From DATBRC01 sp036560485 (GTDB lineage Bacteria; Pseudomonadota; Gammaproteobacteria; Burkholderiales; Burkholderiaceae_D), in NCBI GenBank assembly GCA_036560485.1, contig DATBRC010000008.1, positions 1-38,208 of the forward strand: a stretch of DNA of 38,208 nt, written 5' to 3'. Each line of letters opens with the position of its first letter. Within the stretch, counting starts at the first letter, position 1. The position numbers and the translations under genes are program-made. Below the pieces are notes generated by a model. That model was given only the letters and a program-made list of their open reading frames with translations, did no database searches and had not been told where the DNA came from. Positions 33,639 through 38,208 of this stretch are shown here, piece after piece.

Positions 33639-35084
33639 TTGAGCTCTATTCGAAAAAAACTAGGCGTTCAATTTTTTGTATCCAACAGCGCGACTATCAC
33701 ATATTTCCTGATGTCGTTGATCTTGTCGCGCTTGTTGTCGCCTAAAGAAATCGGTATCTTTTCGATCACTGCTGTGTTGGTGGGATTCACGCATGTGTTC
33801 AGGGATTTTGGTGTTGCCTCCTATATCCGAAGACAAAAAGTTCTAACCGACGATATATTGCGTGCCGCGATAGGTGTACTGTTTACCTCATCGTGGATCA
33901 TCGCTGTTGCATTGTATTTTTCCGCTGAATACTGGGCACTCTACTTCAACCAGCCTGGCATCCGCCAGATCATGCATGTCCAGGCGATCGGTTTCATTTT
34001 CATTCCGTTCGGTAGTATCCCGCAAGCGCTGCTGGCCCGCGAGATGGACGTGGAAAAGACCACCATCGTGACTTTTTTTTCCGTCATTGTTTATGCTACC
34101 ACTTGCATCAGCCTGGCCTACCTGGGCTTCAGCTATATGAGCATGGCATGGGCAAATCTCGCCAATATCATCGCATCGGGCCTGGGTCTTATCATCCTGG
34201 GGCCAAAAGGATTGCCATGGATGCCGTCATTCAGTGGCTGGTCACGCGTGGTGAATTTCGGAGTCGGTGCTATGACGACGTCAGCACTGAAAGCAGTGGA
34301 TGCGGCTTTGCCGGACATTTTGCTCGGCAAGATCAGCGGGCCAAAGGATGTCGGTATTTTCAGCAGAGGTAATTCGACGGTCAATATTTTCAACACCGTC
34401 GCCACACCCACCGTCAATTATTTCGCGCTGCCTTATCTGGCGAAAGCGCATCATGGTGGCGAAGATGTTGGGACGGAGGTCGGAAGATCCATTTCCTACT
34501 TGTCCGGCATCATGTGGCCCGCGTTGGTTGTGATGGCACTGATGGCTGAAAATGTCATCACTTTCCTCTATGGGAGCGCATGGGTGGAAAGCGCGGTGAT
34601 TGTGCCTTGGCTCTGTGTGTGCGCCGCAATCCAGATAGGGTTTCTCGTATTGCATCCAGCCTTGACCGCATTGAACAAGCCCTATCTGACAGCACTTCCG
34701 GTTGCCGTGCTGGTGCTGATGAAAATCGCGTTAGGCATAGCAAGCTTTCATGGCGATAACCTGGTTCCGTTTGCCCGCGCCGTCGCGATTGCTGAACTGG
34801 CGGCAGTGCCGATTTATCTGTATTTGCTGGATCGATATGTAGGCCTGAAGGTTGGCGATTGGTTCAAGGCGATCAGCGGCAGCCTGAAGTTGTGTATTTT
34901 TGTATTGGTGCAAATCCTGCTGCTGAAATTTGCCATGCAAGGAATTCATCAGCCGTTCATTCGCCTTGTGCTTGCGCTCATTTGGATAACTCCCGGCTGG
35001 TTATTTGCGATATTTTTATTTGAGCATCCGCTAAAATCTGAAATCCTGATCGCCTGGAACAAGCATCAAACTCGAGTTCACTGA
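33639..35084 (+). CDS. Wzx-like oligosaccharide flippase (MOP superfamily)
   Basis: The 481-residue polytopic inner-membrane protein of the polysaccharide-biosynthesis (PST/MOP) family has about 12-14 helices. The N-terminus SSIRKKLGVQFFVSNSATITYFLMSLILSRLLSP followed by EIGIFSITAVLVGF is the classic Wzx/RfbX pattern, repeated in the second half (GPKDVGIFSRGNSTVN). It would flip the undecaprenyl-diphosphate-linked repeat unit. The start is TTG at 33639, with CGAAAG about eight bases upstream; the next in-frame ATG would delete half of the first helix. It ends the rightward block and is convergent with the acyltransferase genes. Confidence 0.88.
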   Translation: MSSIRKKLGVQFFVSNSATITYFLMSLILSRLLSPKEIGIFSITAVLVGFTHVFRDFGVASYIRRQKVLTDDILRAAIGVLFTSSWIIAVALYFSAEYWALYFNQPGIRQIMHVQAIGFIFIPFGSIPQALLAREMDVEKTTIVTFFSVIVYATTCISLAYLGFSYMSMAWANLANIIASGLGLIILGPKGLPWMPSFSGWSRVVNFGVGAMTTSALKAVDAALPDILLGKISGPKDVGIFSRGNSTVNIFNTVATPTVNYFALPYLAKAHHGGEDVGTEVGRSISYLSGIMWPALVVMALMAENVITFLYGSAWVESAVIVPWLCVCAAIQIGFLVLHPALTALNKPYLTALPVAVLVLMKIALGIASFHGDNLVPFARAVAIAELAAVPIYLYLLDRYVGLKVGDWFKAISGSLKLCIFVLVQILLLKFAMQGIHQPFIRLVLALIWITPGWLFAIFLFEHPLKSEILIAWNKHQTRVH

Positions 35085-35108
35085 TATGGGCTCGTGAGTT
35101 AAGCCATT

Positions 35109-35161
35109 AGAACGCATTTCACCTATATCAGCGTGATGTGCTCTACCCGGAAATGTGTTCT
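35109..35161. repeat. Imperfect inverted repeat between convergent genes
   Basis: AGAACGCATTTC (35109-35120) pairs with GAAATGTGTTCT (35150-35161) over 12 positions with one G-T wobble, enclosing a 29-base loop. It occupies most of the gap between the flippase stop and the leftward acyltransferase stop. There is no T tract on either side, so a terminator role is uncertain. Confidence 0.5.
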
Positions 35162-35163
35162 AG

Positions 35164-36294
35164 CTACCGGTTCTCGACTAGCCTTGCCTTGTACAATCTT
35201 TCTGTAATGACGATGCCGATTTTGTGTGCTGGAGCCTCGATTACTCTGTAAGTCAATTCCGAACACAAAAGCGTCAATACAAATATTGCCAGCATTGGTA
35301 TGTTTGTGGTCGACAGGATAAAAACTAAAATTGGCAGATGGATGAGATAAAGGCTATAAGAAATACGCCCCAGCCAAACGGGGATGGGTGTGCTTAAAGC
35401 AGTTGAAACTTTACCTTCTTGCAAACTCAATACGATCAGCAGGATTGCACCTGCGCCCATTAGAAAGTCCGACCAAGTGCGGTCGAATGGCGTCATCAAG
35501 AGTCCTAGTGCCAATGCCCACATGATAACCATGGAAAAGTTACCGGCATTTCTAAACAAGGTTGAAATGGAAGTCCGGTGAAACGCCAAGCTGCTTCCAA
35601 TCGCGAACAGCCAGAAAAAATGCGCCGTTGCCTGCCAACGGACATCAGAATTCGCATCGGTCATTCCAAATGTGGCGACGATCGAAATGAGCAACGCTAC
35701 TGCAATGAATATTCTTTGGTCAATTCTGCGAAGGGCGACAAACATCAGCGGAAGGAAAATGGCCATCCGCATTTCATGGATGAGAGACCACATAACAGGA
35801 TTGAGTCTCATATCCCGTCCATTCATTAACAAATGGTCTATCAAAGATGCGTTACTCATCAGGGTTGCATGTTCTTTAAACCACTGGCTGGTGGATATAT
35901 TTGTGCCCAAAGGGAATGAGCTAAAAATCCACCAAGATAATGCGATGGCAAATGCAAAAGGAAGAAATATTCTGCAAACCCTTTTTATTAAGAAAGGCAC
36001 GAATAAAGGTTGGCTATCCTGCTTTACCTGCAAGGCAAGGACAAATCCGCTCAGCAAAAAGAAAACAATTACAGCAGCATGTCCATCGACAAGCAGGCGG
36101 AATGGCGTGAAACGCAGCCATGGCCAGGGCGTGGCCCAAGCGCCCGGATTCAGCCAGCCCCCGGGATAAGCCAGAAGCTGGCGGGTTCCCTCTGGAATAG
36201 TTTGGACATAGTGATTAAATACGACAACTAATGCTGCTATGCCTCTAACTGCATCGAGTGCTATAAACCTGCCGGCTTGATTTTTGTTGTTCAT
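35164..36294 (-). CDS. Acyltransferase-3 (OafA-like) membrane protein
   Basis: This 376-residue integral membrane O-acyltransferase has about ten helices. The N-terminus FIALDAVRGIAALVVVFNH gives the family signature, with R17 and H28 as the likely catalytic pair, and VIVFFLLSGFVLAL (75-88) carries the conserved LSGF. Proteins of this family add acetyl or other acyl groups to extracytoplasmic polysaccharide. No SGNH domain is attached. It is the second gene of a leftward pair, 66 bases after the first acyltransferase, and its local GC is lower than the EPS genes upstream. The substrate and the acyl group cannot be deduced. Confidence 0.9.
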   Translation of the reverse strand: MNNKNQAGRFIALDAVRGIAALVVVFNHYVQTIPEGTRQLLAYPGGWLNPGAWATPWPWLRFTPFRLLVDGHAAVIVFFLLSGFVLALQVKQDSQPLFVPFLIKRVCRIFLPFAFAIALSWWIFSSFPLGTNISTSQWFKEHATLMSNASLIDHLLMNGRDMRLNPVMWSLIHEMRMAIFLPLMFVALRRIDQRIFIAVALLISIVATFGMTDANSDVRWQATAHFFWLFAIGSSLAFHRTSISTLFRNAGNFSMVIMWALALGLLMTPFDRTWSDFLMGAGAILLIVLSLQEGKVSTALSTPIPVWLGRISYSLYLIHLPILVFILSTTNIPMLAIFVLTLLCSELTYRVIEAPAHKIGIVITERLYKARLVENR

Positions 36295-36360
36295 ATGAGA
36301 GGCTATTTGAAAAAGGGTTAAGAGTTTGCGAGGACTATCCCTGACCTGGCAAAATGGCCG

Positions 36361-37431
36361 TCACGATTTGCCGAAACGGCTGGCTACAAGGGTTCGTGAC
36401 ACCCATGTTGAAATCAAAATTAATCCTTCCGCAAACTTTTTCTTTTTGCGTTCGGTAATAAATCCAAGAAGGTAAACGGTTATTAGCGTGAATCCACCAA
36501 TGATCAAGCCTTTAAGATTGGCTGGCCATTGAACAGGCACAATAGCAGCGGCAATGTGGAGTAGCGGTAAATGAAAGAGATAAAGCGCAAATGAAAACCC
36601 GGCGAAAAATGTAATGGGGCCCGCTGCACGTTTCAATGGGAGGCTGATAAACGAAGCAGAGAATAAATTTGCCGCCACCAGCGCACCAGTCACAAAATCA
36701 AACGCTGCGAATCCAGGTGGCAGGTACGGAAGCGTTGATCTATGGATGATTCCGCGGCCTTCGAGAATCATTACTCCCACAATACCCAAACATGTAATCA
36801 AAAAAACAGTCCATGCTTTTCGTTCGGTTAAATTTATTTTTTTGCTTGCAAGGTAGGCAGCAGCCCCAAATAGCCAAATTGGAAAATATATCAAAATCAC
36901 CGGTCCGGCGATAAGAGCGCTGATGGCAATCCAAAACATACGTTGTGCGCCACGCAAAAAGATTACAGCTCCAAAAATTTGGTAGTACCAAAACTCATAA
37001 GGAAGTGACCAAAATGCGTCATTTGACAGCATGGACAGATTCCAGCCCCAACTCTGGGTCAGAAATAGTCCACTCGCCAAACAGCGAAGCAATGGATTCG
37101 ACTCTCGGTCCATCAGGTACACGCTTGCATTTACCTTCGAGCCGATTGAATCGCAAAAAACAGTAAGCAGCAGTGCCGGCAGTAAAACAGAATACAAGCG
37201 AGCAAAGCGCGCGATCGAGTAATCGTAAAACGTCTTTTCCTTCTGTACAGCCACATATTGGATGACAAATCCTGACAGCACAAAAAAAACGATCACGCCA
37301 TCATGACCATAGGGCTGCATCCACCACAAAGCGCCACCGCTTAATCTTGCCCAGGAAAGGTGGCCTACGAACACCACGAATGCGGCAAATACTCGGGTTA
37401 AGTCCAGATAGAGGGAAAGCTCTTTTTTCAT
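36361..37431 (-). CDS. Acyltransferase-3 membrane protein
   Basis: The 356-residue integral membrane acyltransferase begins YLDLTRVFAAFVVFVGHLSW, with R13 and H24 equivalent to the catalytic residues of the family, and has IVFFVLSGFVIQYVA (47-61). About ten hydrophobic helices follow. It is distinct in sequence from the adjacent acyltransferase, so the pair is not a recent duplication. It probably acylates the secreted polymer or a lipid-linked intermediate. The leftward promoter is unclear: TATAAC (37472-37467) has a TTAAAC 15 bases upstream, a poor spacing. Confidence 0.9.
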   Translation of the reverse strand: MKKELSLYLDLTRVFAAFVVFVGHLSWARLSGGALWWMQPYGHDGVIVFFVLSGFVIQYVAVQKEKTFYDYSIARFARLYSVLLPALLLTVFCDSIGSKVNASVYLMDRESNPLLRCLASGLFLTQSWGWNLSMLSNDAFWSLPYEFWYYQIFGAVIFLRGAQRMFWIAISALIAGPVILIYFPIWLFGAAAYLASKKINLTERKAWTVFLITCLGIVGVMILEGRGIIHRSTLPYLPPGFAAFDFVTGALVAANLFSASFISLPLKRAAGPITFFAGFSFALYLFHLPLLHIAAAIVPVQWPANLKGLIIGGFTLITVYLLGFITERKKKKFAEGLILISTWVSRTLVASRFGKS

Positions 37432-37566
37432 GGGATATCCAATATTCCGGATTGATGGCCGATTTTGTTATAACGATATTTTTTCAGGTTTAACTTTCGC
37501 TGTCATAAAATTCTTTCCTGGCGCAGCAGTGACGCGAAGCAGTCGCGGTGAGGGAGCAAAAGAATT

Positions 37567-37586
37567 GGGGCCGCGTCAGCGACCCC
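37567..37586 (-). terminator. Second hairpin downstream of the partial gene
   Basis: GGGG-C-CGC pairs with GCG-A-CCCC around a GTCA loop, seven pairs with one C-A mismatch. Read leftward it is followed by AATTCTTTTG, a loose T-rich tail. It may back up the hairpin at 37685-37702 in stopping leftward transcription before the acyltransferase promoter. Confidence 0.35.
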
Positions 37587-37670
37587 ATATTACCGTTGTG
37601 AGCGGTTGGTAAATTAACTTCCCACACTTTGCCAGAGAATACCTGCTATATAACTAACCTGCATTGGCGG

Positions 37671-37702
37671 TAATAAATTTGAAAGGGAAGTCAGGCCTTC
37701 CC
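37671..37702 (-). terminator. Intrinsic terminator candidate of the partial gene
   Basis: Read leftward, GGGAAG (37702-37697) and CTTCCC (37690-37685) form a six-base-pair stem with a six-base loop, followed by TTTCAAATTTATT. It begins 30 bases past the TAG stop of the gene that enters from the right edge. The T tract is interrupted by a CAAA. Confidence 0.5.
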
Positions 37703-37731
37703 CCTCCAAAGCTCAATCGATGGGTTTTTAA

Positions 37732-38208
37732 CTATGGTTGCAACTTCACCACGTTAAAGGTCGGATCGTTCCGGAGCGACGTTTGATCGACATAGGTGCC
37801 ATACGTTTGCACGAAGTTCAGCGCATTTTGAAGGTTGACGTCCGCCGGATAGAGCGTCAATGCAGCACCCAAGGCACCGCGCGCCCATTGCGCATACGCA
37901 CTCTGCGTTGGGAACGAGGAACCGTTACTGGCGCAACCGTTCGCCGGATCGCCGCAATACGTTAATGTGGCGGATTCAATCGCTGCCCATGTAGTGAGGA
38001 TAGTGCCCCCTGAATTGGACATGTCCAGATTATAGGCGACGCCATCGTACGGGTTCATGCCCGTTGCGGCGTCAAAGCGGCGTGACAGCCATCCGTCTTT
38101 TTGCCAGTTGATATATTCTTGCGCGTCGGTATAACCCATCAGCGCCCCGTGTACCGCTATGCCGGTAAAATAATCCTGCTGCCACGGTGCCATGATGACC
38201 GGTATGTT
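37732..38208 (-). CDS. Unrecognised protein, C-terminal part only
   Basis: The frame is open to the right edge, so only about the last 158 residues are present; the first internal Met is at 38193 but the reading continues upstream of it. Visible features are an aromatic-rich APWQQDYFTGIAVHGALMGY near the start of the fragment, a stretch with two cysteines (TYCGDPANGCASNGSS) that could form a disulfide, and alternating helical segments up to ...FNVVKLQP. The composition (Asn, Gly, Ser, Tyr, paired Cys) suggests an exported protein. It has no PEP-CTERM tail. A helical glycan-binding or hydrolase-like fold is conceivable, but I do not recognise the family. Confidence 0.6.
   Translation of the reverse strand, partial: NIPVIMAPWQQDYFTGIAVHGALMGYTDAQEYINWQKDGWLSRRFDAATGMNPYDGVAYNLDMSNSGGTILTTWAAIESATLTYCGDPANGCASNGSSFPTQSAYAQWARGALGAALTLYPADVNLQNALNFVQTYGTYVDQTSLRNDPTFNVVKLQP

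Larger units (their letters stand above)
37432..37731. other. Gene-free region with two hairpins
   Basis: These 300 bases separate the last partial gene from the acyltransferase pair. Near 37467-37493 there is a weak leftward promoter-like pair for the acyltransferase. Two hairpins at 37567-37586 and 37685-37702 are listed separately. A rightward 60-residue open frame at 37430-37612 has no family character and overlaps the hairpin, so I do not call it a gene. Confidence 0.5.

Noticed and set aside
37430..37612. 60-codon rightward open frame in the right-hand gap
   Set aside because: No ribosome site or family resemblance, and it overlaps a hairpin and the start of the leftward acyltransferase.
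1..38208. CRISPR arrays, tRNA or rRNA genes, insertion sequences, integrase or attachment sites
   Set aside because: I saw no regularly spaced repeats, no cloverleaf-type sequence and no transposase or recombinase reading frame; only a covariance-model scan could exclude small RNAs fully.

Overview
The window is an exopolysaccharide (EPS) locus of the exosortase A (XrtA)/PEP-CTERM type from a Gram-negative bacterium. It encodes an outer-membrane export lipoprotein, an inner-membrane chain-length protein, lipobox lipoproteins and a beta-barrel-like protein. The XrtA gene set and its order are typical of Betaproteobacteria. Moderate GC content and protein style suggest an Oxalobacteraceae/Burkholderiales relative, but that is an impression, not a demonstrated assignment. 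No rRNA, tRNA, CRISPR array, transposase or integrase was seen.

Layout. (1) 13-1140 (-): a FemAB/GNAT-like acyltransferase, divergent from the main locus across a gene-free region (1141-1524). (2) 1525-18088 (+): the XrtA core, in order: PrsT TPR lipoprotein, Wza-like export lipoprotein, chain-length determinant, tyrosine autokinase, TIGR03016-type outer-membrane protein, ExeA-like ATPase, DUF3473 polysaccharide deacetylase, FemAB-like protein, glycosyltransferase (stp1 type), exosortase A fused to EpsI, glycosyltransferase (stp2 type) and XrtA-type amidotransferase. Most junctions overlap or are separated by only a few bases, as in one operon. (3) 18338-21759 (-): an inverted three-gene nucleotide-sugar operon (UDP-glucose dehydrogenase, UDP-glucuronate 4-epimerase, UDP-xylose/4-keto-pentose synthase) ending in a good intrinsic terminator. 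(4) 22031-29783 (+): two GT4 glycosyltransferases, the exosortase-A-associated O-ligase/polymerase-like membrane protein, two NodB deacetylases, a CelD-like acyltransferase and a GT2 glycosyltransferase. (5) 29924-35084 (+): a GT-C (PMT-like) glycosyltransferase preceded by a sigma-54-like promoter, a HAD-UbiA fusion resembling polyprenyl-phosphate phosphoribosyltransferases, a four-helix SMR-like transporter and a Wzx-like flippase. (6) 35164-37431 (-): two acyltransferase-3 membrane proteins of visibly lower GC. (7) 37732-38208 (-): the C-terminal part of an unrecognised protein that runs off the window.

How it fits together. UDP-GlcA, UDP-GalA and UDP-pentose made by the inverted operon probably feed the cytoplasmic glycosyltransferases. 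Repeat units would be flipped by the Wzx-like protein, polymerised or ligated by the O-ligase-like protein, sized by the chain-length/autokinase pair and exported through the Wza-like lipoprotein. Deacetylases, FemAB-like proteins and acyltransferases would decorate the polymer. Exosortase A would process PEP-CTERM proteins, but none is encoded here. The most distinctive part is the GT-C/HAD-UbiA/SMR trio, which looks like a self-contained route for a lipid-phosphate pentose donor used in the periplasm. The usual XrtA-locus priming phosphoglycosyltransferase and the PrsK/PrsR regulators are absent from the window.
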